Below, one piece after another: positions 1 through 8,443 of a DNA stretch of 64,000 nucleotides. Numbering within the stretch: the stretch's first letter is position 1; the number at the start of each line of letters is the position of its first letter. Where the stretch lies: assembly GCF_002127265.1 (NCBI RefSeq), contig NZ_NFUU01000001.1:310001-374000 (forward strand). The letters run 5' to 3'. The position numbers and the translations under genes were made by a program. The DNA is from Hydrogenophaga sp. IBVHS1. Its GTDB lineage: Bacteria; Pseudomonadota; Gammaproteobacteria; Burkholderiales; Burkholderiaceae_C. Below the pieces are notes generated by a model, which did not search any database, was not told the DNA's origin, and saw only the letters and a list, made by a program, of their open reading frames with translations.

Positions 1-233
1 CGCGGGTCCCAGAGACAGGCCGCAATGCACGAACCCAGCACCGTCATCACCAGCAGGTCGTCGGCGGTGACGAAATACTCACCCGGAAGCACCTTCACCG
101 CGTCGTGGTGAAAGTGGTGGTCGTGGTAGAAAAAACTGGCTTCGCCGGGCTTGCGCGCACGGGCCTTCAGCAGGTCGAGCTGCGATGGCGCAGGCGCGCC
201 ACGAGGTGCCAGCAGGGTCTCAGAGCCGCTCAT
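1..233 (-). CDS. cheD: Chemoreceptor glutamine deamidase CheD, N-terminal part, cut by the window edge
   Basis: CheD deamidates glutamines on chemoreceptors and, in some bacteria, modulates CheC-type phosphatases. Only the first 77 or so codons are present. The translation begins MSGSETLLAPRG and reaches the motif LGSCIAACLWDP; in this family the Cys of the GSC motif is the catalytic nucleophile. The ATG lies inside the end of cheR (14-nt overlap), so the two genes are translationally coupled in one minus-strand chemotaxis operon. The remainder, including the catalytic His, lies off the left edge. Confidence 0.9.
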   Translation of the reverse strand, partial: MSGSETLLAPRGAPAPSQLDLLKARARKPGEASFFYHDHHFHHDAVKVLPGEYFVTADDLLVMTVLGSCIAACLWDP

Positions 234-1104
234 AGACCGTCTTTCCCCTGAGCGCAAACAGGTTGCGCGCGTCGCTGAAATTTTCGGCATGACCCACGAA
301 CAGCATGCCGCCGGGTTTCATCACGCGGTGGATGCGCTCCAGCACCTGGCGCTGCGTGGCGGCGTCGAAATAGATCATCACGTTGCGGCAGAACACCACG
401 TCGAAAGGCTCGCGAAACGGCAGGTCCTGGATCAGGTTGACGGTCTGGAAGCTCATGTGCTTCTGCAGCTCGGGCTTCACCCGCATCAGGCCGGCATTGC
501 TGCCCTTGCCGCGCATGAAGAAGCGCTGCAGCCGCTCCGGGCTCAGGCCCTTCACCCCATCGACCTTGTAGACGCCGCGCTGAGCGGTGGCGAGCACCTG
601 GGTGTCGATGTCGCTGTTGACGATCTGGAACGAGCCGCTGGTGCCCAGCGCTTCGGTAGCGGTCATGGCAATGGAGTAGGGCTCCTCGCCGGTGGAGGCG
701 GCGGAGCACCAGATGCGCCAGGGCTGCGAACGCGCCGCACCCATCAGCTCGGCGAGGATGCCGAAATGGTGCTGCTCGCGGAAGAACGCCGTGAGGTTGG
801 TGGTGAGGGCGTTGATGAATTCCTGCCACTCGCTGCCATCGTGCTGTTCCAGCCAGTCCAGGTAGGTCTTGAAGCTGCCGTGGCCCGTTTCGCGCAAGCG
901 GCGCGAGACGCGGCTGTACACCATGGCGTGCTTGCCATCGTGCAGGCTGATGCCGGCCTTCTTGTAGATCAGCGCCTTGATGCGCGCGAAGTCGGCGTCG
1001 GACCAGATGAACTCGCGGCCTTCGGCCAGCGGGCCGTCCTGCGCGGCAGGTGCCCGGGGTGGCACGACCGGTGCGCGGCGGGGAGGGGTGGTCTGGAGCA
1101 ACAT
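220..1104 (-). CDS. cheR: Chemotaxis protein methyltransferase CheR
   Basis: CheR transfers methyl groups from S-adenosylmethionine to glutamates of chemoreceptors, driving adaptation. The 294-residue protein has the helical N-terminal domain (FARIKALIYKKAGISL), then the SAM-binding methyltransferase domain with WCSAASTGEEPYSIAM and the FDVVFCRNVMIYFD motif typical of CheR. The chosen ATG (MLLQTTPP) gives a normal family length; an upstream in-frame ATG at 1215 would run into cheA and is less likely. There is no C-terminal NWETF-binding extension. It lies between cheA (52-nt gap) and cheD (overlapping). Confidence 0.95.
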   Translation of the reverse strand: MLLQTTPPRRAPVVPPRAPAAQDGPLAEGREFIWSDADFARIKALIYKKAGISLHDGKHAMVYSRVSRRLRETGHGSFKTYLDWLEQHDGSEWQEFINALTTNLTAFFREQHHFGILAELMGAARSQPWRIWCSAASTGEEPYSIAMTATEALGTSGSFQIVNSDIDTQVLATAQRGVYKVDGVKGLSPERLQRFFMRGKGSNAGLMRVKPELQKHMSFQTVNLIQDLPFREPFDVVFCRNVMIYFDAATQRQVLERIHRVMKPGGMLFVGHAENFSDARNLFALRGKTVYERL

Positions 1105-1156
1105 GGTGGGCTTGCGGCGTGTTTGGGGATTCGGGGCCGCTGGCTGTGGCGGAGGG

Positions 1157-3271
1157 TCAGTGTCTGGAGCGGCGCACAAGGCCGGAGGTGTCCAGGATGA
1201 GCGCGACCTTGCCATCGCCCAGGATGGTGGCGCCGGAGATGTTGGGCACCTTGCGGTAGTTCGATTCCAGGTTCTTGATCACCACCTGTTGCTGGCCCAG
1301 CAGCTCGTCGACCATGAGCGCGACCCGCGAGCCATCGGCTTCCACCACCACCATGATGGGGCTGGCGCCGTTGTGCTCGAAGCGCGGCACGTCGAACACG
1401 CGTTCGAGTTCGATCACCGGCATGTATTCATCGCGCACCTTTACCACCTGCGCGCCTTGCGCCAGGGTGTTGATGTCGGTGGGCTTGACCAGGAAAGACT
1501 CGACCACGCTGGACAAGGGCAGGATGTAAACCTCTTCGCTCACGCGCACCGACATGCCGTCCATGATCGCCAGGGTCAGGGGCAGGCGAACCGACACGCG
1601 CAGGCCGTAGCCCTCGGCCGAGTCGATTTCCACCGTGCCGTTGAGCGCGGTGATGTTCTTTTTCACCACGTCCATGCCAACGCCCCGGCCAGAGACATCG
1701 GTCACTTCGTCGGCGGTGGAGAAGCCGGGCGCGAAGATCAGGTTCCACACGTCGTTGTCGGTCATCGAGTCGGGGGCTTCAATGCCTTTCTCGCGCGCCT
1801 TCTTCAGCAGCTTCTCGCGCGAAAGGCCCTTGCCGTCGTCGCGCACCTCGATCAGGATCGAACCGCCTTCGTGCGTGGCCGACAGCGTGATGGTGCCGTG
1901 CTCGGTCTTGCCTTTGGCGCGGCGCTCCTCTGGCATTTCGATGCCGTGGTCGCAGCTGTTGCGGATCAGGTGGGTCAGCGGATCGGTGATTTTTTCCACC
2001 AGGCCCTTGTCGAGCTCGGTGGCCTCGCCCTGGGTGATGAGCTCCACCTTCTTGCCAAGTTTGCCCGCCAGGTCGCGCAGCATGCGCGGGAAGCGGTTGA
2101 ACACCACCGACATCGGGATCATGCGGATCGACATCACCGCTTCCTGAAGATCGCGGGTGTTGCGGTCCAGGTCGGCCAGGCCGGCCAGCAGGGGCTGGTT
2201 GGCGCTGTCATCGAGTTCGCGGCTTTTCTGCGCCAGCATGGCCTGCGTGATGACGAGCTCGCCCACCAGGTTGATGAGCTGGTCGACCTTGCTCACCGAC
2301 ACGCGCAGCGTGCTCGATTCGGGCGCGGCGCCAGCGCCGGCGGGCGCGCGTGTCTCCACCCGGGGCGATGCCCTGGATGCGGATGCGCTGTCGGCCCCGG
2401 TTGGTGCGGCGGTGCGGGCCGGCACGCCGGGCGCACCGTCGAAAAAGCCGTAGTCGCGGCCTTCGGTGGTCGGGTTCGGGTGGCCGGTGCCCATCAGCAC
2501 CTCGTTGCCGTCTTCGGCGGTCAGCACGGGCGACGCGGCCGCAGCCTGCTCGACGATGCGGATGTCGTCCTTGCCCACATGGAAGGTGAACAGGTCCATC
2601 AGGTCGGCATCGCTGGCCGAGGTGCGGGCGCGCCAGGCGCGGTGCGTGTTCAGGTCGCAAGGCAGGGCTTCCACCGTGCCCAGGCCCGGGATGTCGCGGA
2701 ACAGCTCGGCAATCCCGTCGGCCTGGGCCGGGTTCTCCAGCGGGCCAATGTGGATCTCCAGCTCGCGCTCCACTTTGGCGGCCGGGCGCACCGGTGCGGG
2801 GGCGGCCGCCACAGCAACAACGGCCACCGGTGCCGGCATGGGTTGCTGGGCGTCGCCGTGCGCGAGCACGCTGATGCGGTGCACCAAGTCGCCGGTGGCG
2901 GGCGGCGTCACGCCGCGGCCCTGGTGAGCGGCCAGCAAGCCGCGCAGGGCGTCGGAAGATTCCAGCAGCACGTCCACCATGGCGGTGGTTGGCTGAAGTT
3001 CGTGGCGGCGCAGCTTGTCCAGCAGCGACTCCATCTGGTGCGTGAGTTCGGCCACGTCGGCAAAGCCGAAGGTGGCGGCGCCGCCCTTGATGGAATGGGC
3101 GCAGCGGAAGATGGCATTGAGCTCTTCGTCATCGGCCTTCTCCACGTCCAGCGCGAGCAGCATCTGCTCCATCTGGTCCAGGTTCTCACCCGCTTCTTCA
3201 AAGAAGATCTGATAGAACTGTGTGAGGTCGATGTCGTCGCCAACCTGGTGGCCTTGATTCATTTCACCCAT
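1157..3271 (-). CDS. cheA: Chemotaxis histidine kinase CheA
   Basis: CheA is the cytoplasmic kinase that couples receptors to CheY and CheB. The 704 residues show, in order, an HPt domain with the phosphoacceptor in CAHSIKGGAA (His59), a second domain rich in acidic and hydrophobic residues (about 160-250) that could be the response-regulator-binding part, a Pro/Ala-rich linker, the dimerisation helix (STLRVSVSKVDQLINLVGEL), the HATPase domain with HLIRNSCDHGIE, DDGKGL and GRGVGMDVV, and a C-terminal CheW-like domain. It follows cheY by 27 nt and precedes cheR. No cheW or chemoreceptor gene is seen in this operon inside the window. Confidence 0.97.
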   Translation of the reverse strand: MGEMNQGHQVGDDIDLTQFYQIFFEEAGENLDQMEQMLLALDVEKADDEELNAIFRCAHSIKGGAATFGFADVAELTHQMESLLDKLRRHELQPTTAMVDVLLESSDALRGLLAAHQGRGVTPPATGDLVHRISVLAHGDAQQPMPAPVAVVAVAAAPAPVRPAAKVERELEIHIGPLENPAQADGIAELFRDIPGLGTVEALPCDLNTHRAWRARTSASDADLMDLFTFHVGKDDIRIVEQAAAASPVLTAEDGNEVLMGTGHPNPTTEGRDYGFFDGAPGVPARTAAPTGADSASASRASPRVETRAPAGAGAAPESSTLRVSVSKVDQLINLVGELVITQAMLAQKSRELDDSANQPLLAGLADLDRNTRDLQEAVMSIRMIPMSVVFNRFPRMLRDLAGKLGKKVELITQGEATELDKGLVEKITDPLTHLIRNSCDHGIEMPEERRAKGKTEHGTITLSATHEGGSILIEVRDDGKGLSREKLLKKAREKGIEAPDSMTDNDVWNLIFAPGFSTADEVTDVSGRGVGMDVVKKNITALNGTVEIDSAEGYGLRVSVRLPLTLAIMDGMSVRVSEEVYILPLSSVVESFLVKPTDINTLAQGAQVVKVRDEYMPVIELERVFDVPRFEHNGASPIMVVVEADGSRVALMVDELLGQQQVVIKNLESNYRKVPNISGATILGDGKVALILDTSGLVRRSRH

Positions 3272-3298
3272 GGTGGGTCTCCTTGGCGGGGCGGCGGG

Positions 3299-3661
3299 TC
3301 ATCTCATCACTTTCTGGATCACTTCGATCAGGCGACCCGGATCGAATGGCTTGACCAGCCAGCCCGTGGCACCCGCGCTGCGGCCTGCCTGCTTCATCTG
3401 GTCGCTCGACTCGGTGGTGAGGATCAGGATGGGGATGGTCTTGAACTTCGCCTGCTCGCGCAGCTTGCGCGTGAGGCCCAGGCCGTCGAGGTTGGGCATG
3501 TTCTGGTCGGTGAGCACCAGGTCGATGCTGTGGGTCTGCGCCTTTTCAAAAGCGTCCTGGCCGTCCACCGCTTCCACGACGTGAAAACCAGCCCCTGTGA
3601 GGGTGAAGGACACCATTTTTCTCATGGAAGCCGAGTCATCTACGGCAAGAATCGATCGCAT
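3299..3661 (-). CDS. cheY: CheY-like single-domain response regulator of the left chemotaxis operon
   Basis: A 120-residue stand-alone receiver domain. It keeps the acidic pair DD (residues 8-9), the phosphoacceptor Asp52 in DLVLTDQNMP, a Thr in ILTTES and the Lys in LVKPF. There is no output domain, so it should act by binding a partner, either the motor or another chemotaxis protein. It differs clearly from the second CheY at 50713-51099, which is closer to the enterobacterial motor-binding type. It sits directly upstream of cheA, so it is probably a CheA substrate; whether it drives the motor or acts as a phosphate sink cannot be told from sequence. Confidence 0.92.
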   Translation of the reverse strand: MRSILAVDDSASMRKMVSFTLTGAGFHVVEAVDGQDAFEKAQTHSIDLVLTDQNMPNLDGLGLTRKLREQAKFKTIPILILTTESSDQMKQAGRSAGATGWLVKPFDPGRLIEVIQKVMR

Positions 3662-3737
3662 GGCGTACTCCGTGTTGGGTCAGGTATCGACCACTCTGGG
3701 GTCGACTTGAATCGCTGGGTCATGGGGATGTGGGGTT

Positions 3738-4181
3738 TCAGAACAGTTCGACCGACCCGGCGTCCATCTCGCTTTGCGTCACCGGGCTGGGCCGCTCGGG
3801 CATCGGGTCCAGCGCCATGGGTTGTTCGTCTTCCTCGGGCTCCATGGCCTCTTCGGCCAGGCGCCAGGCGCAGCTCTGCAGCACCTTGCCGGTGTGCACG
3901 ATGAGCTGCGTGGCCATGTCGTGGAACTGCAATTCGGTCACAGCCTGGTGCAGCGCCTCGCGCACCGGGGCGAGCTCGGCGGCCTGTTCACCATCGATCT
4001 GGCCCAGCGTGCGGTTGGCCGAACCGAAGCGGTCCAGCAGGTTGGCGGTGGCGTGGTCGAGCAGGCCTTCAAGGCGCTGCAGGTCCGTCATGGCCATGAG
4101 CAGCGCGTCCTGCAGGCCCGCCACCAGATGCACCGGCAGCGAGACGGACGGAGGTGCGTGCAACATCGTCGGTTGGTTCAT
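3738..4181 (-). CDS. Putative CheZ-like phosphatase or chemotaxis accessory protein
   Basis: A 147-residue, mostly helical protein, first gene of the minus-strand chemotaxis operon. Its centre contains LQFHDMATQLIVH, in which Asp88 and Gln92 have the D-x3-Q spacing of the catalytic pair in CheZ (compare DFHDLTGQ in the cheZ at 51114-51728). The rest resembles CheZ only in being helical. The C-terminus is acidic and Pro/Met-rich and ends in ELF, possibly a docking tail. By position next to cheY it may dephosphorylate that CheY. The function is inferred from the motif and context; no full-length similarity to CheZ is claimed. Confidence 0.6.
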   Translation of the reverse strand: MNQPTMLHAPPSVSLPVHLVAGLQDALLMAMTDLQRLEGLLDHATANLLDRFGSANRTLGQIDGEQAAELAPVREALHQAVTELQFHDMATQLIVHTGKVLQSCAWRLAEEAMEPEEDEQPMALDPMPERPSPVTQSEMDAGSVELF

Positions 4182-4242
4182 GGGAGGCGTTTAGGCTGGG
4201 TAGGGGGGTGGGTATTACAATTTTCAGCATCTGTCCCCCGGT

Positions 4243-4269
4243 GTATCGACAGAAAACGGCCCGAATTCA
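4243..4269 (-). promoter_or_regulatory. Candidate sigma-28 (FliA) promoter for the che operon
   Basis: Read on the minus strand: TGAATTCG, 11-nt spacer, GTCGATAC. The -10-like half matches those upstream of motA and flgM (GTCGATAG), and the spacing is identical. It lies 62 nt upstream of the first gene of the chemotaxis operon. The -35 half is weaker (TGAA rather than TAAA/TCAA). Confidence 0.5.
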
Positions 4270-4336
4270 GCACCAATTTCCCGCGCCTGCGTCCCCCACG
4301 AGACGCTCGCGGCGTCCTGTCACCACCATCCAGAGC

Positions 4337-5485
4337 ATGAGCGCCACGCCCGACAAGACGGAAAAACGCCCGGTCCGCATCCTGCATCTGGAAGATTCCC
4401 GGGTGGACCACGCCCTGGTGAAATTCGCCCTGCAGCGCAGCCAGCTTGTCTGCGACGTGGTGCTGGTGGACACCGTGGATGACTTTCGCCGGGAGCTGCT
4501 GTCCGGCCAGCACGACATCGTCCTGGCCGACTACCACCTGCCCGGTTTCACCGGCATGGACGCCTGGGACGTGGTGCGCGAACTCCAGCTCGACGTGCCC
4601 TTTGTCATTCTTTCCGGCGCCATCGGCGAAGCGGCCGCCGTGGACGCCATGCACCGTGGGGTGAGCGATTACTTGCTCAAGGACAGCATGCACCGGCTCT
4701 CGCACGTGATCCAGCGCGCCATCGAGGTGCGGGAGACGCGGCAGGCCAAGATGCGGGCCGATGCGGAGCTGGGCGAGTCGCGCCAGCGCCTGGCCGAGCT
4801 GGCCGAGCATCTGCAGACCGGCATCGAGCAGGAGCGCGCCGACATTGCGCGCGAGATTCACGACGACATTGGCGGTGCGCTGGCTGCGGTGAAGCTTGAT
4901 CTGGCCTGGGTTGGTCGCCGTGCCACCGACGAAGAGATGCGCCGCCATGTGGGCTCGGCGCTGGAGATGCTGCAGCACGCCCTGGGCGCGAGCCAGCGAA
5001 TCATGATGAACCTGCGCCCTCCGATCCTGGACCAGGGCCTGGTGGCCGCCGTGATGTGGCTGGCCTCGGGCTTCGAGCGGCGAACCGGCCTGCGCATGAC
5101 CGTGCGGCGCTCCTCCGATCAGCTGGATGTGCCGCGCGAAGTGCAGCTGGTGGCCTACCGCACCGCCCAGGAGGCGCTGACCAACATCACCAAGCACGCA
5201 CAGGCCAGCGCCGTCGACATCGACCTGAGCGACCGCGAGGGCGTGCTCACGCTGGAAGTGACCGACAACGGCATAGGGCTGGACCCGCAGGCCCTGCGCA
5301 AGGCGAATTCCTTTGGCCTGCTGGGCTTGCGCGAGCGGGCCGCCAAGGTGGGCGGCTGGCTCGACGTGAGCTCCTCGCCCAAGGGAACCTCAGTGATCCT
5401 CTCGGTGCCCCTGTCAACTTCCACGAACCCGGACAACGCGGCGAATGCCGACGAGGAACCCCATGATCAAGGTGATTTTGTGTGA
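4337..5485 (+). CDS. Receiver-histidine kinase hybrid (HisKA_3 type)
   Basis: The protein has 382 residues. The first 125 form a receiver domain (RILHLEDSRVDH; Asp65 in IVLADYHLPG; Lys in DYLLKD). A helical linker leads to a NarX/DegS-type dimerisation domain with the phosphoacceptor His175 in EIHDDIGG, then a HATPase domain (AQEALTNITKHA; DNGIGLD; GLLGLRERA). There is no membrane segment, so it is cytoplasmic. A receiver at the N-terminus suggests it is switched by another kinase, possibly CheA next door. The ATG was chosen because the domain starts right after it. Its 3' end overlaps the response regulator gene by 23 nt, making them a cognate pair. Confidence 0.9.
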   Translation: MSATPDKTEKRPVRILHLEDSRVDHALVKFALQRSQLVCDVVLVDTVDDFRRELLSGQHDIVLADYHLPGFTGMDAWDVVRELQLDVPFVILSGAIGEAAAVDAMHRGVSDYLLKDSMHRLSHVIQRAIEVRETRQAKMRADAELGESRQRLAELAEHLQTGIEQERADIAREIHDDIGGALAAVKLDLAWVGRRATDEEMRRHVGSALEMLQHALGASQRIMMNLRPPILDQGLVAAVMWLASGFERRTGLRMTVRRSSDQLDVPREVQLVAYRTAQEALTNITKHAQASAVDIDLSDREGVLTLEVTDNGIGLDPQALRKANSFGLLGLRERAAKVGGWLDVSSSPKGTSVILSVPLSTSTNPDNAANADEEPHDQGDFV

Positions 5486-6092
5486 CGACCATGCGGTGGT
5501 GAGGCGAGGCATCCGGGACACGATCTCGGAAGCCACCGACATCCAGGTGGTCGGCGAAGCCGGCAGCTACCCCGAATTGCGCGAGCTCATGCGCAAGGTG
5601 GAATGCGACGTGCTGGTGCTCGACCTCAACATGCCGGGACGCGGTGGGCTTGAAGTGCTGGGCGCGCTGAAGGAAGAGGGCTCTGCCGTGAAAGCGCTGG
5701 TCGTCTCCATGTACCCCGAAGACCAGTACGCCATCCGCTGCCTGCGTGCTGGAGCGCGCGGCTACGTTAACAAGGCCGGTGAACCCGCCGAGCTGGTGGG
5801 CGCCATCCGCACCGTGCAGCAGGGCCGCAAATATGTGACGCCCGAAGTGGCGCAGATGCTGGTGGACACGCTCAGCGCGCCCGAGAGCGAGGAACTGCAC
5901 GCCACTTTGTCCGAGCGCGAACTGCAGACGCTGCAGAAGATCGCTTCGGGCAAGAAGCTGTCCGACATTGCCGAAGAACTCATGCTCAGCCCCAAGACCG
6001 TGAGCGTGTACCGGGCCCGCGTGCTGGAGAAACTGCATCTGGCGAACAATGCCGAACTCACTGTCTATGCCATTCGCAATGGAATCGTCTAG
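5463..6092 (+). CDS. NarL/FixJ-family response regulator
   Basis: A DNA-binding response regulator of 209 residues. The receiver domain holds DD at residues 8-9 and phosphoacceptor Asp54 (LVLDLNMPG). The C-terminal LuxR-type helix-turn-helix is seen in LSERELQTLQKIASG and LSPKTVSVYRARVLEKL. The start MIKVILCDD overlaps the end of the kinase gene, which implies coupled translation and a cognate pair. Target genes are unknown; candidates are the divergent chemotaxis operon or the MFS gene 16 nt downstream. Confidence 0.93.
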   Translation: MIKVILCDDHAVVRRGIRDTISEATDIQVVGEAGSYPELRELMRKVECDVLVLDLNMPGRGGLEVLGALKEEGSAVKALVVSMYPEDQYAIRCLRAGARGYVNKAGEPAELVGAIRTVQQGRKYVTPEVAQMLVDTLSAPESEELHATLSERELQTLQKIASGKKLSDIAEELMLSPKTVSVYRARVLEKLHLANNAELTVYAIRNGIV

Positions 6093-6108
6093 CGCGAGCC
6101 CGAGCTGA

Positions 6109-7683
6109 ATGTCCACCTCGATCTGGAGCCCGCTGCGACAGCCCGCCTTCCGCGGGCTGTGGTTCTGTGGCGCGGTGTTTTTCATCGGCAGCGGCATGCA
6201 GTCGATGGCCGCGGCGTGGCTGATGATCGAGCTCACCGGCTCGTCCTTTCTGGCCGCGCTGGTGCAGACGGCGGTGTTCATGCCCATGTTCCTGCTGGCC
6301 CTGCCCGCCGGCGTGCTGGCCGACACCACCGACCGCCGGCGCCTCATTTCAGGTGCGCTGCTGGCCCAGGTGGCTGCCTGCGCGGTGCTCGCCTTGCTGG
6401 TGCTCAGCGGGCGCGGCGGCCCGGCCTCGGTGCTGTTCCTTGTGTTTGTGTGCGGGTGCTGCACGGCGGTGCTCACACCGGCCTGGAATTCGTCGGTGAT
6501 CGACCCCGTGCCGCGCGCCGAATGGCCGCTGGCCATCACCGCCATCAGCATCGCCTACAACGCCGCGCGCGCCATTGGCCCCACGCTGGCCGGCCTGCTG
6601 TTCGCCTGGGCGGGTGCGGGCTGGGTGTTCCTCATCACCGTGTTCACCACGCTGGTCATGTGGGAGTCCATCCGCCGCTGGCCACCGCGCGCGCACCCGC
6701 CGTCCAATCTGCCGCCCGAGCGCTTGTGGGGTGGCACGCTCAGCGGCCTGCGCTTTGCCTGGCACTCGCGCATCATCCTGGCGCAGCTGGTGCGCGTCAT
6801 GGCCTACAGCGCGGCGGGCTCGGCCCTCTGGGCGCTGTTGCCGGTGATCGCGCAGCGCCAGCTCGGCACGGGCGCCGAAGGTTTCGGCCTGCTCATGGGC
6901 TGCCTGGGCACGGGGGCCGTCATCTCGGGCCTGATGATCGGACGCATGCGCGCACGCTTCAGCCTGGACCGCATCGTCGCCGTGGCCTGCGTGGTGTTTG
7001 CCGTGGTCATGCTCATTGCCGCGCTCGTCCGCGTACCCGCGGTGGTGTACCTGGCCATGGCGGTGGGCGGCGGCGCGTGGATGTCGTCGATGTCCACCCT
7101 GAACGCCGCCACCCAGGGCAGCGCGCCGCCGTGGGTGCGCTCCCGCGCGGTGGCCATGCACATCGTCGCCGCGCTCGGCGCTTTCGCCATGGGCTCCGCC
7201 TTCTGGGGCGCGGTGTCCGACATCGCCGGTCTCACCAGCGCACTGGTGGCCGCCAGCGCGCTCATGGCGGCCGGCCTGCTGCTGGTGCGGCCGTTTCCCC
7301 TGCGGGTGGGCGGCGACCAGGACGTGACACAGGGCACACCCTGGGACGATCTTTTTGTGGAAGCCGAGCCCGCGCCCGAGGCCGGCCCGGTGGCGGTGGA
7401 AGTGGGCTACCGCATCCGCCCCAACGAAGACCGCGCCTTCCTCGACGCCATCAGCCAGATGAAAGCCCCCCGCCGTCGCGATGGCGCCACCTTCTGGCGC
7501 GTCTACCGCGACCTCGGCGAACCCTCACGCTACGTCGAGAGGTTCATCGTCGAATCGTGGGCCGACTACCTGCACCAGCGCGCCCGCGCCACCGTGGCCG
7601 ACCGGACGATCGAGTCCGAAGTGCGGGCCTACCTCGCCGAAGGCGAGAGCGCGAAGATGTCGCACTACATTGCGGAGCGGTGA
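6109..7683 (+). CDS. MFS transporter, EntS/MFS_3 type, with a soluble C-terminal extension
   Basis: A 524-residue inner-membrane protein with 12 predicted membrane segments in the first 400 residues. Its N-terminus (PAFRGLWFCGAVFFIGSGMQ) and loop LPAGVLADTTDRRR are typical of the MFS_3 group that includes the enterobactin exporter EntS. The last 120 or so residues form a soluble domain (VEVGYRIRPNEDRAFLDAIS...) with the look of a small alpha/beta domain related to antibiotic-biosynthesis-monooxygenase folds; this extension is common in the group and its role is not known. Substrate unknown. It starts 16 nt after the response regulator gene and may share its promoter. Confidence 0.88.
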   Translation: MSTSIWSPLRQPAFRGLWFCGAVFFIGSGMQSMAAAWLMIELTGSSFLAALVQTAVFMPMFLLALPAGVLADTTDRRRLISGALLAQVAACAVLALLVLSGRGGPASVLFLVFVCGCCTAVLTPAWNSSVIDPVPRAEWPLAITAISIAYNAARAIGPTLAGLLFAWAGAGWVFLITVFTTLVMWESIRRWPPRAHPPSNLPPERLWGGTLSGLRFAWHSRIILAQLVRVMAYSAAGSALWALLPVIAQRQLGTGAEGFGLLMGCLGTGAVISGLMIGRMRARFSLDRIVAVACVVFAVVMLIAALVRVPAVVYLAMAVGGGAWMSSMSTLNAATQGSAPPWVRSRAVAMHIVAALGAFAMGSAFWGAVSDIAGLTSALVAASALMAAGLLLVRPFPLRVGGDQDVTQGTPWDDLFVEAEPAPEAGPVAVEVGYRIRPNEDRAFLDAISQMKAPRRRDGATFWRVYRDLGEPSRYVERFIVESWADYLHQRARATVADRTIESEVRAYLAEGESAKMSHYIAER

Positions 7684-7695
7684 GGCTCCGAGGGT

Positions 7696-8256
7696 TCAGG
7701 ACTTTGCCTGCGCCGCAGCAACCGGTGGCGTCGTCACCACCTGGCCATCCTTCACCGGCAGTGTGGCGCCCGGTTTGAAGCTGGTGCGCACCGTGCCGTC
7801 CTTGCCATCCAGGCGGTAGGTCACGTCGTAGCCCTTGAGCTTCTGCGACTTCTCGTTCACGGTCCTGCAGCGTTGCTCCACCGACGTGACCGTGTCTTTC
7901 TGCTGCATGTTCTTTTGCACCTGGTTACCGGCATAACCGCCTGCAACAGCGCCCGCCACAGTGGCCACGGTGTTGCCGCTGCCTTTGCCGATGGTGCTGC
8001 CCAGCAGGCCGCCAGCCAGGCCGCCGATGGCGGTTCCCGCCAGACGGTTCTGGTCCTTCACGGGGGCCTGACGCTGAACCTGCACGTTCTCGCATTGCTC
8101 GCGCGGGGTCACCACGGTTTCCATGACCTCTTTCACGGCGACCACTTCGGCCTCTTTCGGTTGCATCAGCGTCTTGTAGCCGGTCACGCCGCTGGCGCCC
8201 AGCACCACCATGGCCAGACCGCCCACTGCGATGCCCTTGATCATTGACTTGTCCAT
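7696..8256 (-). CDS. Glycine-zipper 2TM domain envelope protein
   Basis: A 186-residue protein with an N-terminal membrane anchor or signal (IKGIAVGGLAMVVLGASGVTG) and a central glycine zipper (GTAIGGLAGGLLGSTIG and AVAGGYAGNQVQ), as in SlyB/YmgG/OsmB-type envelope proteins. No lipobox Cys follows the N-terminal segment, so it is probably anchored rather than a lipoprotein. The segment YDVTYRLDGKDGTVRT near the C-terminus is the usual conserved tail of these proteins. It is convergent with the MFS gene (12-nt gap). Precise role unknown; envelope stability is the family-level expectation. Confidence 0.85.
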   Translation of the reverse strand: MDKSMIKGIAVGGLAMVVLGASGVTGYKTLMQPKEAEVVAVKEVMETVVTPREQCENVQVQRQAPVKDQNRLAGTAIGGLAGGLLGSTIGKGSGNTVATVAGAVAGGYAGNQVQKNMQQKDTVTSVEQRCRTVNEKSQKLKGYDVTYRLDGKDGTVRTSFKPGATLPVKDGQVVTTPPVAAAQAKS

Positions 8257-8371
8257 CTGCTCACTCCTTGTTGGGTTGTGAAACCAAATCTAGTCTCGAT
8301 TCCATGCGCTTCTGTGACAAACCGTGTCCTGGGCGTGAAGCCTTGAAACAGCAAGCAACTGACATGAAGTA

Positions 8372-8405
8372 AAAAGGCCTCGAAACCGAAGTTTCGAGGC
8401 CTTTT
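8372..8405 (-). terminator. Rho-independent terminator of the RNA-binding protein gene
   Basis: A perfect 15-bp stem (8372-8386 with 8391-8405) with a CGAA loop; the outer base pairs are A/T runs, so it has a T tract on either strand. It lies 39 nt past the stop codon of the RRM gene. Confidence 0.9.
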
Positions 8406-8443
8406 GGCTTGAAAGCGCGAGCACTGTGCGTGCTCGTCAGGGC

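Noticed and set aside
977..3904. Very long open frame opposite cheA
   Set aside because: It is the antisense shadow of cheA and cheY in GC-rich DNA, rich in His, Ala, Gly and Arg with no motif; cheA on the other strand has full domain support.
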